A stretch of DNA of 64,000 nt from Ianthella basta (Eukaryota; Porifera; Demospongiae; Verongiida; Ianthellidae): NCBI GenBank assembly GCA_964019415.1, contig OZ025888.1:6386089-6450088 (forward strand), read 5' to 3'. The first letter of the stretch is position 1; each line of letters begins with the position of its first letter. Below the pieces are notes generated by a model. The model worked only from the letters and a program-made list of their open reading frames with translations, ran no database searches and had not been told where the DNA came from. This document shows, one piece after another, positions 36,956 to 47,587 of the stretch. Made by a program: the position numbers and the translations under genes.

Positions 36956-39900
36956 CACGAGAGCTGTTGACCGCAATGAGCCTCCTCCAGCGCAAGTAGG
37001 CCGCCAGAGCTCTCCTTCTGCCGCTGGAGAACTGGTGGGTGAGTACGACCAGCTGGTCTCCTCTGGTACCCTCTGCGATGATCCCCACCAGCGTAGGGTG
37101 GTGTGGAGTCTGCAGAAGTTGCTGCAGACACTCAAGGGATACGAGCCCTCTCGACCGTCATGGATGTCACGGGTGAGTGCACATGGGGAAGGTTGGGGCA
37201 TTAGTTTGGCTGCCCAACATTTTAGTGCTATGTGTGTGTGGGATCATGGAGTGTACCCCACCCCCTGCCCCGCCCAACTATGCCTGCCCTGTAGGTGTTT
37301 GGAGGTGGCACAGCTGTGCAGCGAAAGGTCAAGGGCATCTACATGTGGGGCTCTGTAGGTGAGGACTAGAGTGGACCTAGCCACTGCAGCATCTACATGT
37401 GGGGCTCTGTAGGTGGGGACTGGAGTGGACCTAGCCACTGCAGCATCTACATGTGAGCCTCTGTAGGTGAGGACTAGAGTGGACCTAGCCACTGCAGCAT
37501 CTACATGTGAGCCTCTGTAGGTGAGGACTGGAGTGGACCTAGCCACTGTAGCATCTACATGTGGGGCTCTGTAGGTGAGGACTAGAGTGGACCTAGCCAC
37601 TGTAGCATCTACATGTGGGCCTCTGTAGGTGAGGACTAGAGTGGACCTAGCCACTGTAGCATCTACATGTGGGGCTCTGTAGGTGAGGACTGGAGTGGAC
37701 CTAGCCACTGTAGCATCTACATGTGGGGCTCTGTAGGTGAGGACTGGAGTGGACCTAGCCACTGTAGCATCTACATGTGGGGCTCTGTAGGTGAGGACTA
37801 GAGTGGACCTAGCCACTGTAGCATCTACATGTGGGGCTCTGTAGGTGAGGACTAGAGTGGACCTAGCCACTGTAGCATCTACATGTGGGGCTCCGTAGGT
37901 GAGGGCTGGAGTGGACCTAGCCACTGCAGCATCTACATGTGGGGCTCTGTAGGTGAGGGCTGGAGTGGACCCAGCCACTGCAGCATCTACATGTGGGCCT
38001 CTGTAGGTGAGGACTGGAGTGGACCTAGCCACTGTAGCATCTACATGTGGGGCTCTGTAGGTGAGGGCTGGAGTGGACCTAGCCACTGTAGCATCTACAT
38101 GTGGGCCTCTGTAGGTGAGGGCTGGAGTGGACCTAGCCACTGCAGCATCTACATGTGGGGCTCCGTAGGTGAGGACTAGAGTGGACCTAGCCACTGCAGC
38201 ATCTACATGTGGGGCTCTGTAGGTGGGGACTGGAGTGGACCTAGCCACTGCAGCATCTACATGTGGGGCTCTGTAGGTGAGGACTAGAGTGGACCTAGCC
38301 ACTGCAGCATCTACATGTGAGGCTCTGTAGGTGAGGACTGGAGTGGACCTAGCCACTGTAGCATCTACATGTGGGGCTCTGTAGGTGAGGACTAGAGTGG
38401 ACCTAGCCACTGTAGCATCTACATGTGGGGCTCTGTAGGTGAGGACTAGAGTGGACCTAGCCACTGTAGCATCTACATGTGGGGCTCCGTAGGTGAGGGC
38501 TGGAGTGGACCTAGCCACTGCAGCATCTACATGTGGGGCTCTGTAGGTGAGGGCTGGAGTGGACCCAGCCACTGTAGCATCTACATGTGGGCCTCTGTAG
38601 GTGAGGACTAGAGTGGACCTAGCCACTGCAGCATCTACATGTGGGGCTCCGTAGGTGAGGGCTGGAGTGGACCTAGCCACTGCAGCATCTACATGTGGGG
38701 CTCTGTAGGTGAGGACTGGAGTGGACCTAGCCACTGTAGCATCTACATGTGGGGCTCTGTAGGTGAGGACTAGAGTGGACCTAGCCACTGTAGCATCTAC
38801 ATGTGGGCCTCTGTAGGTGGGGACTGGAGTGGACCTAGCCACTGTAGCATCTACATGTGGGGCTCTGTAGGTGAGGACTGGAGTGGACCTAGCCACTGCA
38901 GCATCTACATGTGGGGCTCTGTAGGTGAGGACTAGAGTGGACCTAGCCACTGCAGCATCTACATGTGAGGCTCTGTAGGTGAGGACTAGAGTGGACCTAG
39001 CCACTGCAGCATCTACATGTGGGGCTCTGTAGGTGAGGACTGGAGTGGACCTAGCTACTGCAGCATCTACATGTGGGCCTCTGTAGGTGAGGACTAGAGT
39101 GGACCTAGCCACTGTAGCATCTACATGTGGGGCTCTGTAGGTGAGGGCTGGAGTGGACCTAGCCACTGCAGCATCTACATGTGGGGCTCTGTAGGTGAGG
39201 GCTGGAGTGGACCTAGCCACTGCAGCATCTACATGTGGGGCTCTGTAGGTGAGGACTAGAGTGGACCTAGCCACTGCAGCATCTACATGTGGGCCTCTGT
39301 AGGTGAGGACTAGAGTGGACCTAGCCACTGCAGCATCTACATGTGAGGCTCTGTAGGTGAGGACTAGAGTGGACCTAGCCACTGCAGCATCTACATGTGG
39401 GGCTCTGTAGGTGAGGACTAGAGTGGACCTAGCCACTGCAGCATCTACATGTGGGGCTCTGTAGGTGAGGACTGGAGTGGACCTAGCCACTGCAGCAGGC
39501 ACTGACTGTCCCCTCCCCCTCCACTTCCAGGATCTGGCAAGACGATGCTGATGGACCTGTTCTGTGACAAGGTTGCTGTCCGTCGGAAGAGGAGGGCACA
39601 CTTTCACGCCTTCATGCAGGAGGTCCACTCTCGTGAGTCCATCACACGCAGCCCCACCCACCCACAGCCCCACCCACATTGTGTGTGGCTAGTGGGGTAT
39701 CCCCCTCCCCATTGCCTCAGGTATCCATGACTTCAAGATGAGCCTGCCCGTGATCTCAGCAGCAAAACGATCCTCAGCACATGACCCTATTCCACCTGTT
39801 GCCAAAGCGATCACTGACCACACCCACTTACTGTGCTTTGATGAATTTCAGGTTAGACAGCAGTGCGATATATGTTACCCCCTCCCCTTCCCCCTCTCCT

Positions 39901-42148
39901 CACTCTTCCCACTCCTTTCCTACCCCCTCCCCCTCCCCCTCCTATCCTACCCCTCCCCCTCTCCCTCCCCTCCCCTCCCCTCCCCCTCCCCTCCCCCTCC
40001 CCTCCCCTCCCCTCCCCTCCCCTCCCCCTCCCCTCCCCCATCCCAGGTAACTGACATTGCTGATGCTATGATGCTCAGACGTCTCTTCACCCATCTCTTT
40101 GACAATGGTCTTGTGGTTGTGGCTACCTCGAACAGACCACCCGAGGGTAGGTGTGATGGTGTAGTATTAGGAAATAGTGACTAATTTTATTCTGATGTAA
40201 TATTCTTATATGTGCTGTGCAGATTTGTACAAGAACGGCTTACAAAGAGCCAATTTTGTGCCTTTCATTCCCATTCTGAAAGTGAGTATGAATTTGGAAT
40301 GAGCCCACTGTTCTGTTAACATTATTCATTACTTTGTGCAGAACCACTGTCTTATTCTGTCACTGGATTCAGGGACTGACTACAGACAAATGGGTCTGTG
40401 GGGGGGAGGGTGGGGTGGGCCTGTGGTGGGGAGGGCGGGGTGGGCCTGTGGGGGGGAGGGTGGGGTGGGCCTGTGGTGGGGAGGGCGGGGTGGGCCTGTG
40501 GTGGGGAGGGCGGGGTGGGCCTGTGGGGGGGAGGGTGGGGTGGGCCTGTGGCGGGGAGGGTGGGGTGGGGTGGGCCGGTGGTGGGGAGGGTGGGGTGGGC
40601 CGGTGGTGGGGAGGGTGGGGTGGGTCTGTGGCGGGGAGGGTGGGGTGGGGTGGGCCGGTGGTGGGGAGGGTGGGGTGGGCCGGTGGTGGGGAGGGTGGGG
40701 TGGGCCTGTGGTGGGCCTGTGGTGGGGAGGGCGGGGTGGGCCGGTGGTGGGGAGGGCGGGGTGGGCCGGTGGTGGGGAGGGTGGGGTGGGCCTGTGGTGG
40801 GGAGGGCGGGGTGGGCCTGTGGTGGGGAGGGTGGTGCGTGTGTGTGCTCAGTGACTGCTCTATCCTGTCCCATTGTACCATTCCTTACTACCAAAGGTTC
40901 TGCCCAGAGAGGAGATCTTTACATGTGGTGAGGGTGATGTGCTGTGCAGTGTGAGGGTGCTGTGTTGTGTGAGGGTGGTGTGCTGTGTGTGAGGGTGATG
41001 TGCTGTGCTGTGTGAGGGTGCTGTGCTGTGCTGTGTGAGGGTGCTGTGCTGTGTGATGTGTCGTGTGGTGTAGGCCAAACACAGTGGAGGCTGATGAGCA
41101 GTTGGAGGCTTTCTTTGCAAGACTTGCAGCTGAAGCTGGGGAGGGTGAGTTATGCAACCATGTGGCATGATTGCTTAATTATCAATTATGTAATTGATAA
41201 TTATGTAATTGCTTCTACTCCTTCCAGTGATCAAGCCAACTGTTCTCCATTTTCTCGGCCGTCAATTGAAGGTCTCCCAGACAGCTGGTAAAGTAGCCCT
41301 CCTCTCTTTTGCCGAACTGTGTGAAAAGGTGCAGTTGTTGTCAGTTAATGGAGACATACACAGCTTGCACTGTGTCTGTCTGTCTGTCCGTTGCCCTCCA
41401 GCCCCTAAGTTCGGCAGACTATCTGCAGTTGGCTCAGAAATTTGACACAGTCTTGTTGAAGGGAATTCCCCAGCTGAACTTTGAGTCCCGTTCTGCTGCC
41501 AGGAGGTTCATTGTGCTAGTGGACACTCTGTATGACAACCAAGTGGGTGGGGCCAAGGGGTGGAGCTAGGGGTGGAGCTAGGGGGAGCTGTCCTCATGGT
41601 CCATTCTACTGACAGGTGCGGTTTGCTTGCACTGCTGAGGTGCCTCCAGCGGACCTGTTCCAGGGCATCCAGCTCAGTGAAGGGGAGGAGGAAGGGAGCA
41701 GGGTACTAATGGACGACCTGGGGATAGCCGCTGTGAGCAAAGCAGACAGACAGACAGACAAAAGAGCCAGTGTTCATGCTTGGGTTGTTGTGTTGATTTT
41801 GTTAAAAGCCATAGTATTAATCACTGCAGTGTGTTATCCCTCACTCTCCCCTCCCCCTCCATCACTGCAGCGTGTTATCCCTCACTCTCCCCTCCCCCTC
41901 CATCACTGCAGCGTGTTATCCCTCACTCTCCCCTCCCCCTCCATCACTGCAGCGTGTTATCCCTCACTCCCCCCTCCCCCCCCCCCCCATCACTGCAGGA
42001 CTCACCAGATGGCAGGGCCACCATCTTCACTGGAGAAGAGGAAGCATTCGCTGCCCAGAGGGTCATGTCACGGCTGGTGGAGATGCAGACAGACACATAC
42101 TGGGAGCTAGCGGTACATGAGCGGAGAAGGGACAGTCCCTCAAGCTAG
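36956..42148 (+). CDS. AFG1L: AFG1-like AAA-type ATPase (LACE1), 5' end incomplete
   Basis: Mitochondrial ATPase involved in protein quality control. Exons read: ~36956-37172, 37295-37358, 39531-39632, 39721-39851, 40047-40146, 40223-40281, 40342-40393, 40897-40927, 41074-41144, 41228-41328, 41402-41542, 41616-41732 and 41999-42148; every junction is in phase. Conserved marks: [20 protein letters not shown], Walker A split across an intron ([13 protein letters not shown]), [10 protein letters not shown], Walker [19 protein letters not shown], the sensor [51 protein letters not shown] and the C-terminal [14 protein letters not shown]. No Met start is visible before the gap; the first exon's left boundary is approximate and the targeting peptide is probably lost. 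Its introns carry four repeat arrays tied to splice sites. Confidence 0.93.
37335..39497 (+). repeat. 54-bp minisatellite made from the AFG1 exon 2 / intron 2 junction, about 40 copies
   Basis: Each unit carries GCATCTACATGTGGGGCTCT then GTAG|GTGAGG, which are the last 24 bases of AFG1 exon 2 plus its donor, and also a CCACTGCAG acceptor-like motif. Copies differ by a few substitutions (GACTAG/GACTGG, GGGGCT/GGGCCT). Confidence 0.95.
39877..40045. repeat. CCCCT-rich pyrimidine tract
   Basis: Occupies most of AFG1 intron 4 and ends in the exon 5 acceptor (CCCAG, 40046). Confidence 0.85.
40394..40840 (+). repeat. 25-bp G-rich minisatellite starting at the AFG1 exon 7 donor, about 18 copies
   Basis: Unit GGGCCTGTGGTGGGGAGGGC plus GGGGT. 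The array begins at the donor ATGG|GTCTGT. Most units read GCCTGT at the donor position and one near 40621 reads GTCTGT. The transcript strand is G-rich. Confidence 0.88.
40928..41062 (+). repeat. 18-23-bp repeat starting at the AFG1 exon 8 donor, 6-7 copies
   Basis: Each unit opens with GTGAGGGTG, identical to the first intron bases after exon 8 (CATGTG|GTGAGGGTG), followed by GTGCTGTGCT-like sequence. Confidence 0.85.
41822..41998 (+). repeat. 41-bp repeat made from the AFG1 exon 13 acceptor, 4-5 copies
   Basis: Unit: pyrimidine tract CACTCTCCCCTCCCCCTC then CATCACTGCAG. The CAG copies end at 41828, 41870, 41911, 41952 and 41998; only the last is followed by the exon (GACTCACCAGATGG). Confidence 0.88.
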
Positions 42149-42876
42149 GGAAACCCCCTCATGCTAAGGCAACCCCCTAATATTGTACATATGTATACAG
42201 TACAGTCCGTCAGCATCCACTGCAGCACCAGTGGAGGGTTTATCTAACGTACCACCACACCTCTCACCTCATCTCTCACCTCACTACCTCATTCGCAACT
42301 GCCAGGTATGTCTATTTGCCAATCAAATTGAACTTAGTCAGTCCAACTGTGTGTCAGAGGATGTTGGAAGTTGCTCTATTTGCAGTGCACCTCTCAGCCA
42401 AAGACAGTGACTTGGGCAGGGAACTCCTGTCACAGACACTTGAAGTGGGCAGTGCCAGAGTGCCAGAGCATGCGTGTGTGGCTGTTCACGAGCGGCGGCC
42501 ATTTTTGTAGAGGTAAATACAAATATACAGCAACACATGCAATAGATATAATATAATTTATATAAACAGACAAACAATCACTTTGTGTAGTGTGTGGTTC
42601 GCTCAGGCCTACCCTAATAAACATGGCCCATTTAATACAAATAGTATGCTAATACAGTGCATTGTCATTAATACAAAGGTCTTGTGTAAAGTTGTTACAA
42701 CCCAGCTTAAAGCACTCTCTCACCACGTGCCACACACACAGCTGAGAGAGGGCAGAGACAAAGCATGTGCAAATACAAATCCTTCAAAAGATGAACAATT
42801 TACTCTGTGAAGAACAGCAGACAATGTATGCTCCTAAAGTGCAGGCTAGCACAGCCTCAGCTAGCTAGACATGAGT
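42149..42876. other. Tail-to-tail intergenic, AFG1 / RMI1
   Basis: About 730 bp between convergent stop codons. An AATAAA on the plus strand near 42615 could serve AFG1. No gene recognised. Confidence 0.5.
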
Positions 42877-45538
42877 CTACCACCTAGGAGGTGGTCCCGT
42901 CCTAGTGGGGGGTGGTCCCGTCCTAGTGAAGGGAAGGTCCCGTCCTAGTGGGGGATGGTCCCATCCTAGTGGATGGGGATCTCTCAGGTGTGGAGGTGTG
43001 GACCTGTGCTCCTTACTCCAAGGGAAATTCCCCTGTGGCACATGACCTCCATTGTGATACTCAAGCCCATCCACCTGTGGGTGGGGCTGTGGGTGGGGCT
43101 GTGGGTGGGGCCGCTCACCTGGCTGCTTGTAAAGTCCAGGTGCAGACAGGATGGTGCCTCCGGTGTCCAAGGGGGCACGGTGGTCATCAGTATGGAGTCC
43201 TGGAGGGAGGGGTCTTTGGGGGCGTGGTCCAGAGGAGTGGTGTCGGTGGGGGCGTGGTCCAGGGGAGTGGGGTCTGTGGGGATGTGGCCCAGGAGAGTGG
43301 AATCCGTGGGGGTGTGGTCCAGGGGAGTGGGGTCTGTGGGGGTGTGGTCCAGGGGAATGGGGTCTGTGCGGGTATGGTCCAGGGGAGTGGCTGTGGGGGT
43401 GTGGTCCAGGGGAGTAGGGTCTGTGGGGGTGTGGTCCAGGGGAGTGGGGTCTGTGGGGGTGTGGTCCAGGGGAGTGGGGTCTGTGAGGGTGTGGTCCAGG
43501 GGAGTGGGGTCTGTGGGGGTGTGGTCCAGGGGAGTGGGGTCTGTGGGGGTGTGGTCCAGGGGATAGGGGTCTGTGGGGGTGTGGTCCAGGGGAGTGGCGT
43601 CTGTAGGGGTGTGGTCCAGGAGGACGAAATCTGTGGGGGTGTGGTCCAGGGGAAAAGGGTCTGTGGGGGTGTGGTCCAGGGGAATGGGGTCTGTGATGGT
43701 TTGGTCCAGGGGAGTGGGGTCTTTGAGGATGTGGTCCAGGGGAGTGGCGTCGGTGGGGGTGTGGTCCAAAGGAGTGGAGTCTATGGGGGTGTGGTCCAGG
43801 GGGCTGGGGTCTTTGGAGGTGTGATCCCTCGGGAAGGAGGGGTCTGTGGGGGTGTGGTCCAGGGGAGTCAGCTTGTGCATTGTTGCCAGAGCTGGCATGG
43901 TTCGTTTTGTGAACAGGTCGGCTGGGAATGGAGGCTCCTGTGTCCCATGGGGTGGAGGTGTCTGGATAAGGGCGGGTCAGTGCAGGGGCCCCACCCACCC
44001 CACCTGGCGGGTGACTGGAGTGCTGGTTGGCAACCGTGCTGTGACTGAAGGAGGTGAAAGCAGTATTCTCATTCTCGTCCACATTGCCAGCATGGCAAGT
44101 GGAGGACGGCTGTTGCATCCGAAGTGGAAGCTTCCCTTTCTGGCTCCACTTCACCTGACCTGGTGATGTCAGCTCCATGCTACGTGGAACAGGCACACTG
44201 CTGCGAGGGTGTTCTATGGAGGGCTGGCTCCCTGACTGCTTGGCATCCTCTCTGCAATGAAAACGGGGAAACATCTACCCTCTAACCACTCCCTTCCCCT
44301 AACTACTGCCACTCCCTCTCCCCTCCCCTCCCCTCCCCCTAACCACTCCCCTCCCCTTCCCTCCCCTCCCCTCCCCTGACCTAGTCCCTCTGCACATGTG
44401 CTCACATTGCTCTGCTGAGGACACTCTCTTGACTGTTGACTGCTGCCATGGACTCCACCCTCCCGCCGAGGACTCGCAGACAGCCTGGGACGAGGAGTAT
44501 GGTCCCTTTCCTGTACACCGCTGCAAGCACGTGGACCTGTGGGGGGGGGGGGGGGGGGGGATCAACACCTCAGACATTACCAAGGTTGTATCAGTATACA
44601 CTTAGGGTTAATACAATGGGCTCCACCCACTTTTGCTCCGGGAGGGATGTCCTCACGCAGTACTGGACCCATTGACTGGTACTCAATGGCACTCACGACA
44701 GAGTGGCCGTCCGTCATCTCCACCAGGAGCATCCGGGAAGGTCTCACCAAGCGCTCCTGCCCAGAGGGGGAGGAGTCATGGTATGTGACCATGCTGCCAT
44801 GGCAACTGTTGAACACGCACCCACCCCATACCCACCGTTGCCCGTTTGGCTGCCGGAGTGCCCAACTCCACCTCAATATCTGAGATGTCCTGTCCTCGAA
44901 GCAGCTGGAGCTGACGGTAGGCTGATGTGCTGATGTCACGCACCCAGTTCACCTGCAGGGAACACCATCAGCGGTTGTGCATGTGCATGTATGTATGTGT
45001 GTCTGTGTGCGCATACCTGCAGTGCCACGTTGGTGAGGGTTGTGAACTGCTCACTAGGTAGGGCAGGCAGACTGCTCTCAGCAATGTCTGTCACTAGCCA
45101 GCGCTCCAGCACAGCGCGCTGCAGCTCCACTGGTGACAGCTGATGAGGGTTCTGTGTGAGCAGGAGGAGGGTTATCAGCTGCTGTGCCCATAGCTCTGCC
45201 CTCCTAGCACACCACTGCTGGTGCCACATGCACCCAATGCACTGGGTGGACAGCCTACGGGTCCACGCCTACCACCACTCCCACTGGGTGGGGCGGTCAC
45301 ATTAGCCGTCCTAAGCTATACTCCCCTAAGGGATAGCCCATACTCAACCGTGATGGCACCGCGATATCAACAGCTCGGGCTTAAAAGCTGTTAATGTCAG
45401 TGTGCGCGACACCCGAGAGAGTGCAGAGTAAAGCCGACCCACGTTGGTTGCTATCCACTGCATGCAGGAGGAGATCCATTCGCCGCTCGCCCGAACTCCA
45501 GCCTCCTTCACCAACCACTCCTCCAATGGAGAATCCAT
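42877..45538 (-). CDS. RMI1: RecQ-mediated genome instability protein 1 (RMI1) with repetitive Pro/His-rich C terminus
   Basis: Subunit of the BLM-TOP3A-RMI double-Holliday-junction dissolvasome. Six exons: 45443-45538, 45017-45151, 44836-44952, 44631-44756, 44406-44536 and 42877-44251; all phases agree, 659 residues. The N-terminal helical part (GEWISSCMQWI, LERWLVTDIAESSLPALPS) leads into the OB fold: VNWVRDISTSAYRQLQLLRG, RPSRMLLVEMTDGHSVVSAI, EYQSMGPVLREDIPPGAK, GTILLVPGCLRVLGGRVES. After the OB fold (about residue 200) the last exon codes a low-complexity tail dominated by a 10-residue repeat (SPGPHPHRPH). I see no second OB fold, the RMI2-binding domain of vertebrate RMI1. Intron 4 has a run of about 18 C before the acceptor. 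Confidence 0.88.
43195..43870 (-). repeat. 30-bp coding minisatellite inside RMI1, about 22 copies
   Basis: Thirty-bp units encode SPGPHPHRPH-like decapeptides in the RMI1 frame. Because the unit is a multiple of three, other frames are open too (HTPTDPTPLD; GVCGGVVQGS on the opposite strand), but only the RMI1 frame joins the upstream exon in phase. Confidence 0.9.
44290..44385. repeat. CCCCT simple repeat
   Basis: In RMI1 intron 5; G-rich on the transcript strand, just downstream of the exon 5 donor. Confidence 0.75.
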
Positions 45539-45594
45539 TTTTGCGCAGATTACGCAACAAACGTGATGAATACTAATGAGGACACATAAATTGT

Positions 45595-45704
45595 GTACGA
45601 GCAGTGTCAGTAGAGCAGTGTCAATACAGCAGTGTCAGTAGAGCAGTGTCAATACAGCAGTGTCAGTAGAGCAGTGTCAATACAGCAGTGTCAGTAGAGC
45701 AGTG
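45595..45704. repeat. Short tandem GCAGTGTCAGTAGA/GCAGTGTCAATACA
   Basis: About 8 alternating 14-bp units directly downstream of the CMSS1 stop codon, between CMSS1 and RMI1; the repeat appears to overlap the end of the CMSS1 coding sequence. Confidence 0.85.
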
Positions 45705-47587
45705 TCAGTAGAGGAGTATCTTTGTTCTCCCTTTCCTGAGCAGAGGCAGAAGTGAGTGCCGCAGCAGCTCAGCGAGGTCTCCCCACACCTGCAGCACACA
45801 ACACAAGACGAGGGCAATACACTCCCACTGCAAAGCCCCATAATGGAAGTTGGTATGGAAATAGGGACTGGGTATGAGGCTAGCCCTGGCAAGGGGTCTC
45901 CACTCAACTGAGTGGGCTAGCTATGGGCTCCACTCAGCTGAGAGGGCTAGCTATGGGGTCCACTCAACTGAGTGGGCTAGCTATGGGCTCCACTCAGCTG
46001 AGTGGGCTAGCTATGGGCTCCACTCAGCTGACAAAGAACTGTGCGGTGGCAATGACCTTGCTCACTGAATATTCCTCTCTCTGTCCAAGTCACACAGACA
46101 TCAAGTACCTAAAATCCACATCACAGCCTTCACTACATCTCACCCCCCCCCCCCCCCCCCCCACCTCTGGAATGCCAGTGATAGTCCTCTCCTTCTGGTC
46201 CTTCCAATGCCAGTCCAAGATGACAACATGCAACTTTGTCAGGCCAAGGGCCCCTGTAGGGAGCGCAGACATATGCACACACACACGTACAACAGGTTAC
46301 TACACCCCTAACTGTGGAGCAGTCCACTCCTCACCACAGTCAATGAGTTTTTGTAACCGATTAGGTGTTCCCATGGCAACAGGTGTCACTGTTGATCTCA
46401 GGAATGACTCCTGCTCATGTACCTACACAGGGGGAGTGGTTTGAGCCATGCCACGCCCCCTTGGGTGCCTGCCAAGCCGTATCCTCACCTTGAAGTGCTT
46501 GGCAAACAGTTTAGCCAATTTGGACTTGCCTACAGCTGGAGCCGCTTGTCTGCATGGGCGGGCAGGAGGGGAGGGGAGGGGAGGGGAGGGGAGGGGAGGG
46601 GAGAGAAGAGGGAGGGGAGGGGAGGGAAGATGTTCTGGTGGAAGGAGTCCTACCCAATGCCCCCCAGCCCAGCCTCAGTGCAAAACTGCCTGACCTGCTG
46701 AGGTCCAAGATGCGAAGAGCCGCACTGCCCACCAGGAGGACAAGGGGACTTCCCTTCTGGGTAATCTTTGATTTGCTCTTCTCCCAATTGGGAAACACTG
46801 CAGTGACAGTTGATCAATAACCATGGTAATGGTGCTGGGTACCATGGTAACAGTGAGCCCAGCTGGCTGTCACAGACCAACCTGACAGTAAGAGCTCAGA
46901 GACACTTGTCTGACGGCAGCAGCCACTGGCCAGTGCGAACCAGTTATCTGAGTAAGGATGGAGGGGAGGGACCACTGCACCCCGCCCATTACATCCAACA
47001 CTAACTCTGCACCTCACTCCCCTCCCCACCTCCACTGTACCTTGCAGTTCAATCTGGTCCTCCTCAATCGGGGTCAACCGCCCATCAAAGTACTGTCTCA
47101 GAGCTAGCTGCAGGACCTCACATTGCTGTGTCGGTGAAAGGAGGGCCGCCTGCACACACACAGACACACACACACACGCCCGCAGTTGTCCATCAGTGCT
47201 CATGCTAGAGTCGGACTGTTTAGTCACGTGACAGCGAGCTCCTCCTACCAAAGATCCTCTGCAATATCTATGCTCCTACGTCAGTCTCTGCACCACATTA
47301 CAAACCCACAGCGGCACTCAACCTTTGCCAGCGCAAACTACTGGCTTCGAGTCCCTGGCACCACCACTAGAGCGCGCTGCTGTACGAACCTCGTCTCCTT
47401 CCACTGCACTCTTCACAGATCTCTTCTTTCGCTTCTTCTTGGGCACTGGGGAGTCGCCTGCCTCCGTACCAAACGGGCATGTACTAGCAGAGTCCTTAGA
47501 CCGCTTACGACTAGTCCTGGACTCTCTGCCGCTTCCCTTCGTCTCCCACCAGTCTTCGGCTAACTCGTCGCCACATGAAGCAGCCAT
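45705..47587 (-). CDS. CMSS1: CMSS1 (Cms1 ribosomal small subunit homologue)
   Basis: Nucleolar protein of the Cms1 family, linked to small-subunit biogenesis and related to the DEAD-box fold without full helicase motifs. Seven exons: 47390-47587, 47041-47149, 46695-46797, 46489-46549, 46335-46422, 46165-46253 and 45705-45788; in phase, 243 residues (human 279). Family marks: EDWWE near the N terminus, basic KKKRKKR, PNWEKSKSK, SPLVLLVGSAALRILDLSR, KLAKLFAKHFKV, VAMGTPNRLQKLIDCGALGL and LHVVILDWHWKDQKER. The exon 6 donor is followed by a run of about 20 G. The start is only about 310 bp from the PARP2 stop codon on the same strand. Confidence 0.92.
45896..46035. repeat. 30-bp tandem repeat, about 5 copies
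   Basis: In CMSS1 intron 6. Unit GGGCTAGCTATGGGCTCCAC plus TCAACTGAGT. Confidence 0.85.
46557..46632. repeat. GGGGA purine repeat
   Basis: In CMSS1 intron 3. On the transcript strand it is the pyrimidine tract before the exon 4 acceptor. Confidence 0.75.

Noticed and set aside
37244..39679. 811-codon open frame on the minus strand ([18 protein letters not shown] repeats)
   Set aside because: It is the reverse reading of the 54-bp intronic array of AFG1. The unit length is a multiple of three, so stops are absent by periodicity. There is no start context or family similarity.
42984..43898. Alternative frames through the RMI1 repeat (HTPTDPTPLD; GVCGGVVQGS on plus)
   Set aside because: They are open only because the unit is 30 bp. 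Neither connects to an upstream exon in phase.
45241..45410. Possible structured RNA in RMI1 intron 1 (AACAGCTC...AAGCTGTT hairpin)
   Set aside because: Only one short imperfect hairpin; no match to 5S, U-snRNA or tRNA sequence could be recognised.
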